Source: Acidobacteriota bacterium
GTDB lineage: Bacteria > Acidobacteriota > Thermoanaerobaculia > Multivoradales > J023
Direction: 5' to 3'
DNA: 64,000 bases
Assembly (NCBI GenBank): GCA_029263395.1
Contig: JAJCXO010000156.1
Span: forward strand, 1 to 64,000
The notes beneath the pieces were generated by a model. That model was given only the letters and a program-made list of their open reading frames with translations. It did not search any database and was not told the origin of the DNA. Of this stretch, positions 35,535 to 45,159 are shown one piece after another. A program made the position numbers and the translations under genes. Numbering within the stretch: the stretch's first letter is position 1; every line of letters begins with the position of its first letter.

Positions 35535-36182
35535 CTAGTCGTTCGCCCTAAAGATCGCGAAGTTCTGGACTGGCAAAAAATCAAAACGCTGCTCGAGGGT
35601 GTAGCCGGCAATCTCCATCTCCCCCAACAGATCGGCCCATGAGGTCCAGTGGCCTTCGTCGACAAACAGACTGCCGAGGCCAGTGACATCGTCGCGCATG
35701 TCGATCACTGCCACCCGTCCGCCCTTTTTGAGGTCCTGCTTCAGGCGTTTGAAATACACTGAACGACTTTCGATGTGATGGTAGGTGTTGCATAGAAACA
35801 CCAGATCCATGGTGTTGTCGGGTAACCGCGGGTCAGCGAGCTCACCGTGGATGACGCCGACATTGATCGCGTCCTTCACTTGCACCCGCATTTCCAGATT
35901 GCCAACGATTCGATCCTCGACATCCACTGCATACACCCTGCCATTGCGACCTACAGCCTTGCTGAGCAAGAAGGTAAAATAACCTTCTCCCGCACCGAGA
36001 TCAGCCACGACGGCGCCTGGCTTCAGATCCAGTTCGGCAATGACACGATCTGGCAGCTGCCACGCAGCCCTGGTGGGTCCTTTGATCCAATCCAAACGCA
36101 CCAACTCGTACCAACTCTGCCAGACCGCCACGCCAAAGACGGTCGCGATCACCATCATGGTGAAAAGGCGGCTGACCTTCAT
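35535..36182 (-). CDS. membrane-anchored SAM-dependent methyltransferase
   Basis: The 215-residue protein begins with a hydrophobic anchor (about 8-23, MMVIATVFGVAVW) and then a Rossmann methyltransferase core: VVADLGAGEGYFTFLL (motif I), GRVYAVDVEDR, DLVFLCNTYHHIESR, KKGGRVAVIDMRDD. The start at 36182 overlaps the stop of the decarboxylase (ATGA), so the two genes are coupled. The substrate is unknown; an amine or aromatic product of the decarboxylase is a testable idea, although the anchor points to the periplasm. Confidence 0.85.
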   Translation of the reverse strand: MKVSRLFTMMVIATVFGVAVWQSWYELVRLDWIKGPTRAAWQLPDRVIAELDLKPGAVVADLGAGEGYFTFLLSKAVGRNGRVYAVDVEDRIVGNLEMRVQVKDAINVGVIHGELADPRLPDNTMDLVFLCNTYHHIESRSVYFKRLKQDLKKGGRVAVIDMRDDVTGLGSLFVDEGHWTSWADLLGEMEIAGYTLEQRFDFLPVQNFAIFRAND

Positions 36183-37666
36183 CGGACGTCCCCTACCGCC
36201 ATCGCTGCGGGCTCCCGCACCAGCTCCTGGACTGCCAGACGGACATCGGCGATGCAGGCCTCGACGTGCGAACGATGCGTACGGAACGACAACACACAGA
36301 TCCGCAACACAAACGCTCCGCCCTTTGGGAGATCGCGCAATGCGGTACCGGTCAAGAAGACGTGTTGCCGGCGATTGATGTTCTCGAGCAACGATTGGTT
36401 CAGCTGATCGAGCTCTGGGGCCGGCACTCCGTCAGGAACCAAGCGAAAGACCACCAGCGACAATTGGGGGTCAGCAACGAGCTCAATGTCGGGAATCTTC
36501 ACCAATTCGGCGGCAGCCCAGCGGGCTAGATCAAGCTTCTCGTCGAGATTACTGCGGAAGACCCCGATGCCATGCATCTTGATCGGAAGCCAGGTGCGCA
36601 GACCACGGAAGTCTCGCGATAGCTCAGGGGAGATCTCACAGAAGTCGACCCGGTCATCATCGGCTTGCATGGACGGCATGTAGTCGGCCTGGATGGAGTG
36701 GGTTCGCCGCAATGTCTCAGGGTCACGAACCAGCAGCGAGCCATTGCCATAGGGCAAGAACAGACCTTTGTGAGGATCGAGCGTAATCGAATCGGCCCGG
36801 TGCAGACCCTGCATGACATCGCGGCCACGTTCGGTGAGGGCAAAGAACCCGCCGTAGGCCGCGTCGGTATGCAGCCACAGTTGATGCTGCTCGGCAAGAT
36901 CAGCAAGCGCCTCCAGATCATCAACCGACCCAGTGTTGGTAGTGCCAGCACTCGCCACCACCAGAAACGGCTGATAGCCGTCGCGCCGATCCGCAGCCAG
37001 CTGGCGTTCGAGCTCGTCGAGGCGCAGACGAAAGCTACCGTCGACCGCCACAGGTCGAGTATTGCGGGCTGGAAATCCAGCCAGGGTCGCCGCTTTCAGG
37101 ATCGAGTGATGCACCTGTTCTGAGACGTAAAGGGTGCCCCGAAGAAAATCCTCCGGCAGGCGCTCTTGCCGGGCGGTGACCACCGCAGTGAAATTGGCCA
37201 GGGAGCCGCCACTGGTCAAAATACCACCGGCGGTGTGCGGATAACCAACCATTTCACACAGCCACCGAACCACGTTGGTTTCGAGCTGTGCCAACCCTGG
37301 AGCGGCAAGCCAGACGCCAACATAACGGTTGACCGAGTCGGCAATCAGGTCGGCGACTGCTGAGTGGAACAAGCCTCCACTCGGAATGTAAGCCATATAA
37401 CTGGGCGCCGCAGTATTGAATGAGCAGGGCACAACGCGGTCGAACAGCAGCTCGAGAAGCTCAGTGAAGGGTGAGCCTGTTTCCGGCAATGACTCGGCGA
37501 GAGACCGGGCCAGCTCCCCACCACCCTCGATCGCTGACGCGGGCTGGTCTGGCAAAGACTCAATGTGGGCGACGATCCGGTCCATAGCCTGCTCGACCAT
37601 CGAACGCATCGCTCCTGCGTCGAGCTCGAGTGGATTGGTGTTACGGGTCATCATGAAGGCGGTCAT
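36179..37666 (-). CDS. PLP-dependent group II decarboxylase (aromatic amino-acid type)
   Basis: Start set at ATG 37666; a TTG 15 bases upstream is possible and neither has a strong ribosome site. The 495-residue enzyme follows the group II decarboxylase layout: SYMAYIPSGGLFHSAVADL, GGILTSGGSLANFTAV (phosphate binding), VSEQVHHSILKAA, VVASAGTTNTGSVDD, WLHTDAAYGGF, and the PLP lysine Lys300 in LDPHKGLFLPYG. This fits tryptophan/tyrosine/DOPA or related decarboxylases; substrate choice cannot be read. The methyltransferase gene overlaps its end. Confidence 0.93.
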   Translation of the reverse strand: MTAFMMTRNTNPLELDAGAMRSMVEQAMDRIVAHIESLPDQPASAIEGGGELARSLAESLPETGSPFTELLELLFDRVVPCSFNTAAPSYMAYIPSGGLFHSAVADLIADSVNRYVGVWLAAPGLAQLETNVVRWLCEMVGYPHTAGGILTSGGSLANFTAVVTARQERLPEDFLRGTLYVSEQVHHSILKAATLAGFPARNTRPVAVDGSFRLRLDELERQLAADRRDGYQPFLVVASAGTTNTGSVDDLEALADLAEQHQLWLHTDAAYGGFFALTERGRDVMQGLHRADSITLDPHKGLFLPYGNGSLLVRDPETLRRTHSIQADYMPSMQADDDRVDFCEISPELSRDFRGLRTWLPIKMHGIGVFRSNLDEKLDLARWAAAELVKIPDIELVADPQLSLVVFRLVPDGVPAPELDQLNQSLLENINRRQHVFLTGTALRDLPKGGAFVLRICVLSFRTHRSHVEACIADVRLAVQELVREPAAMAVGDVR

Positions 37667-38063
37667 CCGGTTACTTGGCAACCATCATCGTATCGAATCG
37701 GGTGGGTCAATAAACACGGTCACGGCCTAGCCTGAACTTTTTTCAATTATTTTCACTAACGATGACCAGATCGACGACCCGATTTCGCGTCCTCCATTGA
37801 ACCCGGACAAGACAGCAAAAAACACAGGTTTTTAACTTTACTGACTTTAGACCCTGGCCTTTCCGTCGTCCTTAAACCCCATCGCCCCCCTTGATGGCGG
37901 AGAGGCCAGGATCTTAATCCTCATAAAGTCCGCGAGTGGAGTGGCGTAAGCTGCTCCACTATTTTTTTGCCTGCACGATTCCGTTGCTACGCGGTTTTGT
38001 TGCTACGTGGTTTTGGCTGCAGGGCTCATTGTTACCGGGTACCGACGCTTGAAAGGCGAGCCG
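37667..38063. other. structured intergenic region with a long hairpin
   Basis: This ~400-base gap shows no gene. CCTGGCCTTTCCG (37853-37865) pairs with CGGAGAGGCCAGG (37898-37910) in 12 of 13 positions; the loop itself contains CCATC...GATGG. The stem may be a terminator for the SpoIID-type gene or an RNA element. GTTGCTACGYGGTTTT is also tandemly repeated near 37982-38013. Confidence 0.5.
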
Positions 38064-40415
38064 TTAGCTGGCCGCTCGCGGCCGTGCCGGCCCTGACTTC
38101 AACCGACCGAGCTTGATACCACTGTAATAGTGGCCAAGGATCTCGCGATAGGTTGCGCCGCGCTGAGCCATGCCAAACGCACCAGCTTGGCACATCCCAA
38201 CACCATGGCCCCAACCCTTGCCGCGAAATTGCCAACCCGGCCCCTGTGCGCTCTGCAGGACCGGCTCAGCCCAGAACAAGGTGTCCCAGACGTCGAGCGT
38301 CCAACGGACAGCCAGCCCCTCGACCAGCAGACTGCGCCCATCTGATCCCAACAGCCGCAACTTGCCTACCCGCCCCGAAACACCGCGGGACAGCACTTCG
38401 AAATTCTCGAAAGGAAACCCTGGGTAACGTGCCTGGACCGCCGATCGGAGCCTGCTGGTCGAAACGAAACGCGACCAACTCTGCTTGGGTACACGATGGC
38501 CAAATCGCACTGCTGGTGCGTCGACAGGCTGCACCAACGCCACCATGTCATCTCCCCGGAAGTAGAGCTCGAGCAAATCGCCAGCCAACACTTCGAGCGC
38601 CGCCGAACGTATGACGCCGTTCTGGCGCCTGAAGGTGGCGAAGCTGCCTGGAAGCTCGTAGCGATGAAAACCGCGGGCGGTGCGCACCTGAAGCCCGCCG
38701 TCGAGGGACAGGTAACGATGGGCACGTCGCTCCAGGACTTCGAGGTAAATCGCCAGTCGAAAGAGTAACTCTTCCGCATCGGATGCGCTCATCAGCGCGG
38801 ACCCAGGCTCGGCGGCCAACTGGCTCGAAACCAAATAGCCAGCAAACTCGACATCACGGGGACGCCATTCGGCTGGCGGTTCGGCGACAAGCTCCTCGAG
38901 CTCCTCGTGAGACGAGCGTAAGCGCTGGTCGAGCGCCAAGTCGAACACCGACATCGCAAACCGCAGCACTTCATGGCGGTTTAGCGACCGCAGGCGATCC
39001 CGTGGCACCGGTAAATCGGCGAATTCTGCCAATCGCTCAATTCTCTTACCCAAGGCCTTCGCTGGCTTGCCGGTCGAGACCGGCAGTAGACGCTGCATGA
39101 GGGCATCCGGGAAAGCCGTGCCTCGCGGCGCATCACCTTCGAGGGAGCTGACCCCGGCTTCGACACATGGCACGCCGCGCAGGTAAGGCCCGGTCTTGAG
39201 CGGAAAGACGACCTCGACATTTTCGGTATGACCACCACAGGTGGCGCCATACATCGTTTCTGCCGGCTGGCCTTCGAACAACGCCACCAATCCCCGAGTG
39301 TCTGAGATCGCCTGGTCGGACATTGGATGTTCCACCTGCATACCGCCATAAACCTGGCAGCGTGGGGTCGAGCAAATATCAAACCCCTCGTCGGCGAACT
39401 CGCTCAGATTGCGCACCGCATAGGTTCGTGCCGCCAGCGTCTGTGCCTTCAACGCCTCGATCTGCTTGTAGAGCTCTGGGCCCATTTCCTTCGGTACCAC
39501 GCCGCGCAGATAGTCCTCGAGCTCAAGCTCGTTGACGATGTTCAGATTGCCCCGGTCGTTGAGAAAGACCAGCAGCTGCCCACGGTACCGGCCGGTACCG
39601 TAGGGCACTCCGACGTCGGGTGGTGCCGATACTTCGAGCCAACGGCCAGCAACTTGCCAGGTTTCGCCCGCACTCTCGAGCTCGAAGGCTGGATTCTCCA
39701 GCATGCCACCCTCGGTGGCCACCCAGCTACCTAGAATACCGAGTGCATCGAGTCGACCGCGCGTCGCCTCGGCTTCGGCACGGGTTGCAAGGCGCCCGAC
39801 GCGAACCCGATAGAGGTCGGTTCCGGCATCAAAAATGGCATCGGCCTGCTGGCCAATCGACTCTGTCAGCCGTTGTGCTAGCCCCTGCGCCTGCTGTTCG
39901 TCTTTCAGCGCAGCCACCTGTAGGCGGTAAACCGCACGATCCTGCAGGGTGTCCGAGGGGGCCACCCGAATAGACTCCGACAGCGATATGACCTCGGTAC
40001 CCGCACGTAGAGTCAATCGGCGATCACAACACGGCAGCTCGAGCTCAGTCAGATCACTGGCCAAGCCGACTCGGATCAACAGAGGCCCCTTGGCGCTCGT
40101 CGGGACTTCGAGATTCGAAACCGCCGCTTCGACCGGCTCGATCTGTGGTGACACAACCGGCGTACTTGGGGGGACCGTTTTGCTGGGCGAAACCGTAACC
40201 CGTGGGATCCGCACAACCTTCGGCAGCTGAGGCGTCGTCACCGGCGGTTCCCCCGGTCGACAGGACGCCAAGGCGGCGAGCATGAACACTACGCCAAACC
40301 CTCCGATCAACGTCCGCTGGCGACGGTGAGCGGATTGCCGAGCGCGATGACGCGCCGCCAACGCACGACGCCGACGACGCGCTCTCGATCTGGGATCTCT
40401 GCGCTCCGAGCTCAC
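38064..40415 (-). CDS. SPOR-SpoIID lytic transglycosylase-like lipoprotein
   Basis: The 783-residue protein starts at GTG 40415, with a very basic N-terminus and a membrane segment ending LAALASC, a lipobox. A SPOR-like domain (about 160-235; YRLQVAALKDEQQAQGLAQRL) would bind denuded glycan strands. The SpoIID/LytB catalytic domain follows (LEDYLRGVVPKEMGPELYKQIEALKAQTLAARTYA, with the catalytic Glu in PKEM; then SDQAISDTRG), and GWGHGVGMCQAGAFGMA lies near the C-terminus. SpoIID cleaves glycan strands lacking stem peptides. It is a cell-wall remodelling enzyme, longer than usual because of a ~200-residue unassigned insert. Confidence 0.9.
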   Translation of the reverse strand: MSSERRDPRSRARRRRRALAARHRARQSAHRRQRTLIGGFGVVFMLAALASCRPGEPPVTTPQLPKVVRIPRVTVSPSKTVPPSTPVVSPQIEPVEAAVSNLEVPTSAKGPLLIRVGLASDLTELELPCCDRRLTLRAGTEVISLSESIRVAPSDTLQDRAVYRLQVAALKDEQQAQGLAQRLTESIGQQADAIFDAGTDLYRVRVGRLATRAEAEATRGRLDALGILGSWVATEGGMLENPAFELESAGETWQVAGRWLEVSAPPDVGVPYGTGRYRGQLLVFLNDRGNLNIVNELELEDYLRGVVPKEMGPELYKQIEALKAQTLAARTYAVRNLSEFADEGFDICSTPRCQVYGGMQVEHPMSDQAISDTRGLVALFEGQPAETMYGATCGGHTENVEVVFPLKTGPYLRGVPCVEAGVSSLEGDAPRGTAFPDALMQRLLPVSTGKPAKALGKRIERLAEFADLPVPRDRLRSLNRHEVLRFAMSVFDLALDQRLRSSHEELEELVAEPPAEWRPRDVEFAGYLVSSQLAAEPGSALMSASDAEELLFRLAIYLEVLERRAHRYLSLDGGLQVRTARGFHRYELPGSFATFRRQNGVIRSAALEVLAGDLLELYFRGDDMVALVQPVDAPAVRFGHRVPKQSWSRFVSTSRLRSAVQARYPGFPFENFEVLSRGVSGRVGKLRLLGSDGRSLLVEGLAVRWTLDVWDTLFWAEPVLQSAQGPGWQFRGKGWGHGVGMCQAGAFGMAQRGATYREILGHYYSGIKLGRLKSGPARPRAAS

Positions 40416-40449
40416 GATGTTTGCCCCAGGGTACGTCGGCAGCCCGTCA

Positions 40450-41310
40450 TCAACTCCCGATCCGATGCTGAAACATCTTCACCTCACGGCGGTAGTCCCA
40501 GTCCGCCGAGTTGATTGTCAACTTCACCGGCTGAGCCATCTCGTACAAACGGCTCACCAACAAATCGGAGAGGCGAGTCGACAGCAACGCTTGATCCTCT
40601 TTCCGGACCCGGTCCCCACCCATCCCCGGTTTGGGGGGCGTCGGGCTTTCGAGCCGGTAGTTAGTGGTGAAGATCGTCGGTAGCCTTCGGGTGTAGCGAG
40701 TGTTCATGATCAAATACAACGTGTCGCGCACCCACTCGGTCGGTTTCTGAGCCCCGAGCTCGTCGAGCACTAGGAGCTCGGCATCGACAATCGGCGTCAG
40801 AATCGAAGCCTTCGACTGTGTCGATGAGTTGTCGAAGGTCGACTGGATCTGGTGGAGAAGGGCCGTAAAGTCGACGAATTTGCCTCGCACCTTGTAGCGC
40901 TCGACCACTTCGGACAACACCGCCGCCGCCAGGTGCGTCTTGCCGACTCCCGGCGGCCCGATAAGAAGCAAGCCGGCTTCACGAAATCGTTGTTCCTTGC
41001 TGTCGAAGAATCGATCGACATAACGCTGGCTGATCGTGTGGGCACGCTTCAGCTGTTCGCAGACATGGGGGTTGGCACTGTTGGTGGTCTTGAAGGTGCT
41101 GAGGCGACAACGCCGGTAGCGCTCAGGGATGCCAGTCTGCGCCAGGTACTCCTTACCTCGTTCCCGCTTTTGGCAATCGCAGCGGGTCGCCGAACCGGCA
41201 CCGCCATCGGCGACCACTCTCCAGCCCCGTCCATGACACTCGGGGCACAGATTGGGATCCGGCTCAACTTCGACACCCTTCGGCCCTTTCGGTGGTACGA
41301 ATTCCTGCAT
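40450..41310 (-). CDS. DnaC/IstB-like AAA+ ATPase with N-terminal zinc finger
   Basis: The 286-residue protein has an N-terminal Cys4-type finger (CPECHGRGWR ... RCDC), a linker and an AAA+ core with Walker A GPPGVGKTH, Walker B ELLVLDELGAQK, and a sensor-like TIFTTNY. This resembles DnaC/DnaI helicase loaders. No transposase is adjacent, so an IstB role is unlikely and replication initiation more plausible. It lies 35 bases before the SpoIID-type gene on the same strand. Confidence 0.88.
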   Translation of the reverse strand: MQEFVPPKGPKGVEVEPDPNLCPECHGRGWRVVADGGAGSATRCDCQKRERGKEYLAQTGIPERYRRCRLSTFKTTNSANPHVCEQLKRAHTISQRYVDRFFDSKEQRFREAGLLLIGPPGVGKTHLAAAVLSEVVERYKVRGKFVDFTALLHQIQSTFDNSSTQSKASILTPIVDAELLVLDELGAQKPTEWVRDTLYLIMNTRYTRRLPTIFTTNYRLESPTPPKPGMGGDRVRKEDQALLSTRLSDLLVSRLYEMAQPVKLTINSADWDYRREVKMFQHRIGS

Positions 41311-41452
41311 TGGCGAATGCTAGCACTTTAGGGCCATGATCTCCCCTTCTCGGGATGAACGACGGTCAAAGCCTGCTCGCTCTCACGATAAGCTCTCCAC
41401 CCCCCGAAGAATCTCTCGACCGTTCGTTCGCAACTCTCCACAGGAGCTACCC

Positions 41453-43600
41453 ATGAGGCTTGACCGAGGAACCGTGAAACTATCCCTGTGGGTCTTGGCC
41501 GGCAGTGTGCTCCTGGGTGCCAGCGCCTGTTCACCGACGAAGGAGTCCACCTTGGCTTATCCGCAGGCCGAACGGTCCGACCACACCGATGACTACTTCG
41601 GTGTCGAGGTGCCGGATCCCTACCGCTGGCTCGAGGAACTCGGCTCAGAGTCGACGCGCACCTTTGTCGAGGCACAGAATGCATTGGCCCAACCTCAACT
41701 CGAGACGCTACCAGCTCGCGAACGGCTGCGAGAGCGGATGACCGAACTCTGGCGTTACGAACGCTACGGGGTCCCAGAAAAACGTGGCGGACGCTACTTC
41801 TACGAAGCGAACAATGGCTCCCAAGAACTGGACGTGCTGATGGTTGCCGACAGCCTGGATGCAAAGCCCCAGGTGCTGATCGACCCTAACAGCTTCCGTG
41901 ACGATGCCACTGTAGCGCTCGCTGATTGGACGCCCAGTCCGGACGCATCGCACGTCGCCTATGGCGTGTCCGATGGTGGTACCGATTGGAAAACTTGGCG
42001 GATCTACAACGTCGCGACTGGCAAGGATCTAGACGATGTAGTCGGCCATATGAAGTTCAGCACAGCCGTGTGGGCCCCCGACAGCAGCGGTTTTTACTAC
42101 AGTCGCTACCCGCTGGGAGATGACGGCAAGGCCGATGGTTCTGCCAAGGTTTCGGTTTATTATCATCGAATCGGCACCACGCAGGATGATGATCGACACG
42201 TCTACTCCACTGCTGGAAACAACAACTATGACCCTTACCCGGAAATCAGCGACGACGGTCGTTTCCTGATCCTGAATCTGTTCGAAGGTTATTCGACCAA
42301 CGGTGTTTACGTTCGGGAGTTGGGCACCGCCGACGCACCGTTGATTCGCCTGCTCGATGATTGGGACGCCTTCCACGTATTCCTCGGTAATCACGGAGAT
42401 GAGCTGTTCTTTCGTACCACCGACCGAGCACCCAACGGTCGAGTAGTCGCTATCGATCTGAAGATGCCCGAACCAGCCAACTGGCGGCAAGTGGTTCCAG
42501 AGTCCACAAACGCGCTGGCGGACGCGCAACTGATCGGTGGTCACATCGTGACGCAATACCTGGTTGACGCCCGCAGCCACGTGGTGCGATTCACCACCGA
42601 CGGCACCCAAGTTGGAGTCGTCGAGCTGCCGGGTATTGGCACCGCAAGCGGCTTCACTGGCAAAAACGACGACCCAGAGACTTTTTTCGAGTTCGAGACC
42701 TTCACAGCGCCACCGACGGTCTTTCGCCTCGACATCGCGAGTGGAGAAACCGTACCGCTTCGAGCGCCGGCCGGCACCTCGGATACCGACCTCTACGAGA
42801 CCGAACAAGTTTTCTTCCAGAGCAAAGATGGTACCCGAGTGTCGATGTTCCTGATCTACAAAACTGGCCTCGAGCGCGACGGCAAGACCCCCACCATGCT
42901 TTACGGTTACGGCGGTTTCAACGTCTCGGAGACTCCAGAGTACAAGGTGCGCTGGAAGATGTGGCTAGAGATGGGCGGACTCCTCGCCATTCCCAACCTC
43001 CGAGGTGGCGGTGAATATGGCGAAGCATGGCATCAAGCCGGCACCAAACTCGACAAGCAAAATGTCTTCGACGATTTCATCGCTGCCGCCGAGTGGTTGA
43101 TTGCCGAGCAATACACCAGCACCCCCAAACTCGCGATTCATGGTCGTAGCAACGGCGGCTTGTTGGTGGCAGCGGTGACCACCCAGCGGCCAGATCTCTT
43201 CGGCGTTTCCTTGCCGGCGGTGGGTGTCCTGGACATGCTGCGCTACCACACCGCCAGCGCCAATGCGTATCAATGGGGCAGTGACTACGGATGGAGCGAG
43301 AACAAAGACGAGTTCCAGGCCCAACACGCTTACTCGCCAGTCCACAACATCCACTCGGAGACCTGCTTCCCACCGAGCCTGGTCACGACCGCCGACCGCG
43401 ACGACCGCGTCGTACCGTGGCACAGCTACAAATACGCCGCGGCGATGCAACAAGCTCAAAGTTGCGACCATCCGATCCTGTTACGGATCGAGACCCGAGC
43501 CGGCCACGGCGGTAGTAAACCCATTTGGATGCAGGTCGAGGACTATGCTGATCAGTGGGCCTTCGCCGCCGCCCAGATGGGGATGGAAGTCCCGTTGTAG
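41453..43600 (+). CDS. secreted prolyl oligopeptidase (S9A)
   Basis: Start set at ATG 41453 after AGGAG; an upstream in-frame ATG (41336) lacks support. The 715-residue protein has a lipoprotein signal (LGASAC) and then the N-terminal PYRWLEELGSE of S9A enzymes, a seven-bladed propeller and the catalytic domain. Ser566 (HGRSNGGLL), Asp in TADRDDRVVP and His in RAGHGGSK form the triad; GGGEYGEAWH is a family signature. It hydrolyses short peptides after Pro in the periplasm or outside. Monocistronic. Confidence 0.95.
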   Translation: MRLDRGTVKLSLWVLAGSVLLGASACSPTKESTLAYPQAERSDHTDDYFGVEVPDPYRWLEELGSESTRTFVEAQNALAQPQLETLPARERLRERMTELWRYERYGVPEKRGGRYFYEANNGSQELDVLMVADSLDAKPQVLIDPNSFRDDATVALADWTPSPDASHVAYGVSDGGTDWKTWRIYNVATGKDLDDVVGHMKFSTAVWAPDSSGFYYSRYPLGDDGKADGSAKVSVYYHRIGTTQDDDRHVYSTAGNNNYDPYPEISDDGRFLILNLFEGYSTNGVYVRELGTADAPLIRLLDDWDAFHVFLGNHGDELFFRTTDRAPNGRVVAIDLKMPEPANWRQVVPESTNALADAQLIGGHIVTQYLVDARSHVVRFTTDGTQVGVVELPGIGTASGFTGKNDDPETFFEFETFTAPPTVFRLDIASGETVPLRAPAGTSDTDLYETEQVFFQSKDGTRVSMFLIYKTGLERDGKTPTMLYGYGGFNVSETPEYKVRWKMWLEMGGLLAIPNLRGGGEYGEAWHQAGTKLDKQNVFDDFIAAAEWLIAEQYTSTPKLAIHGRSNGGLLVAAVTTQRPDLFGVSLPAVGVLDMLRYHTASANAYQWGSDYGWSENKDEFQAQHAYSPVHNIHSETCFPPSLVTTADRDDRVVPWHSYKYAAAMQQAQSCDHPILLRIETRAGHGGSKPIWMQVEDYADQWAFAAAQMGMEVPL

Positions 43601-43636
43601 GAAAACCCTAACGCTCGATTTTGCGTTTGAATCTCC

Positions 43637-43926
43637 ATGGGACGGCCGAACATCATCCTGCTTGCGGGCACTATAACCTGTAGCGGCTTGATGGCCACAG
43701 CAAGTGCCAGATCTCAGGAGCCCTCGGACACATCAGTCGCGCCAGTAATTGCACCATCCGAAACCGCGATCAGCATCGCACGCACGTCGGCTGTAATCAC
43801 CGTCGACGGCAATCTCGATGATCCTGGCTGGGACAAGGTGACAACCGTGAGTTCAACGAGCCTGACCATCTCGAGCCCGCGTCCCGCCAGCTCTTCCTCA
43901 AAGTGAGTTACGCCTTCCGCCGCTAA
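43637..43926 (+). pseudogene. DUF5916/CBM9-like gene with internal deletion
   Basis: From ATG 43637 a signal peptide and IARTSAVITVDGNLDDPGWDKV are encoded, the usual N-terminal start of CBM9-like/DUF5916 outer-membrane proteins. At about 43843 another frame reads NREFNEPDHLEPASRQLFLKVSYAFRR and a stop (43924), a typical outer-membrane beta-strand C-terminus of such proteins. Normally ~700 residues separate these ends, so almost the whole gene has been deleted. The following gap to 44083 shows nothing. Confidence 0.65.
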
Positions 43927-44083
43927 CAGGCCGGGGCGAAAGTGCTCCGCGCTGAGAGCGAGGAGTTTTTCGTCAGATCAAGGCTTGAAATCGCATGGAT
44001 ACTGGTGATCTCTAGAGATTTCGTAACGCAGAGTTGGCGAAAAAGGACCGTTCTCAGCGTGGTCTGACTTTCGCCACGGCCTG

Positions 44084-45124
44084 CTAAGCTCCACAGGTTT
44101 TCACAAAGCGCATCGCCCGCCTCAGCTGCCGCACGTAGTCTTGGGGGAACGTGTGCCCCAGCCCCGGATAGACAACCAATCGCTGGGTGATACCGCGCTC
44201 GGCAAAACGCTTGGAGGTCTCGCGGGTACGATCCACCACACCGTCCTGGTCGCCGACCATAAAGAAGAACCGTGGCAGTTTGGCGGCAGGAACCTCGGGA
44301 AAGCTCGTCTCACGATCCATCGCCGAACCCATCACGATAACGCCAGCAAAGGATTCGGGGTGACGAAAGGCAGTCGAGATCGAACGACGGCCACCCTGAG
44401 AGAAACCCATCAGCACGACACAGTCACGGTCGATCGGATACTTGGCTGCCGCCACTTCGATAGCCTGTAACGTTTGGTAGGCGGTTTCCTCCTGAGTTCC
44501 CCACTGAAACCCACTGGCGTAGGGATTCAGAGCTTCGGGTACCGCCAGCACCGCCCCAAACTGACGAGCGACGGTTTTCCACAGCTGCATCATCGGCTCA
44601 CCACGACCGCCACGCCCATGCAGCGCCAGGATCAAAGGCGCGGGCTTGTTGGGGTCGAGACGACGCGGCGGCACCAACTCGGGTGGATGAGCCTTGACCT
44701 GTCGGCGAAAGGCTTCTCGTTCCGCAACCTGATTAGCTCGCACCCGTTCAAGAATCGCGGCATATTCAGGCAACTGTTTCAGGGCGGCGAGGTCGGAATC
44801 GCTATCGAGCACCACAACCTCTGCAAAGCCAGCTGCCGCCGACTTCCGCAACCATTCGAGCGCCGCGTTGTGCTCCCCACGGGCAGCACGCAACCGAGCC
44901 ATGTCATAAGCCACAAATACATTCTGTGGCTGGCGTTCCATCAACTCCTGGCCGATTCGCAAAGCGGCGTCGAGATCACCGTCGCGATAAGCCTCGACGA
45001 ACTGACGCTGAAGCAGCACTCCTGAGTCGACGACGTCTTGAGCCACCGTCGGCAGTGCAAACAACACCGACAGCACAACAACCACGAACAACCGAATATT
45101 GACTGGGAACAGCGAGTTAGGCAT
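44084..45124 (-). CDS. exported esterase (alpha/beta hydrolase) with TPR-like N-terminus
   Basis: Start set at ATG 45124 (MPNSLFPVNIRLF); upstream codons are not protein-like. The 346-residue protein has a signal peptide, a helical TPR-like region (about 35-135) and a carboxylesterase/PHB-depolymerase-type alpha/beta-hydrolase domain. Visible are LALHGRGGRGE, the nucleophile motif GFSQGG (Ser) and the C-terminal His in PGLGHTFP; the Asp is in VGDQDGVV. It may hydrolyse esters in polymers or glycans. The gene is on the same strand, directly downstream of the glycan set. Confidence 0.88.
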   Translation of the reverse strand: MPNSLFPVNIRLFVVVVLSVLFALPTVAQDVVDSGVLLQRQFVEAYRDGDLDAALRIGQELMERQPQNVFVAYDMARLRAARGEHNAALEWLRKSAAAGFAEVVVLDSDSDLAALKQLPEYAAILERVRANQVAEREAFRRQVKAHPPELVPPRRLDPNKPAPLILALHGRGGRGEPMMQLWKTVARQFGAVLAVPEALNPYASGFQWGTQEETAYQTLQAIEVAAAKYPIDRDCVVLMGFSQGGRRSISTAFRHPESFAGVIVMGSAMDRETSFPEVPAAKLPRFFFMVGDQDGVVDRTRETSKRFAERGITQRLVVYPGLGHTFPQDYVRQLRRAMRFVKTCGA

Positions 45125-45159
45125 GAGGCCTATCTTGCCACTACCAGCTGCCGGCGGGA

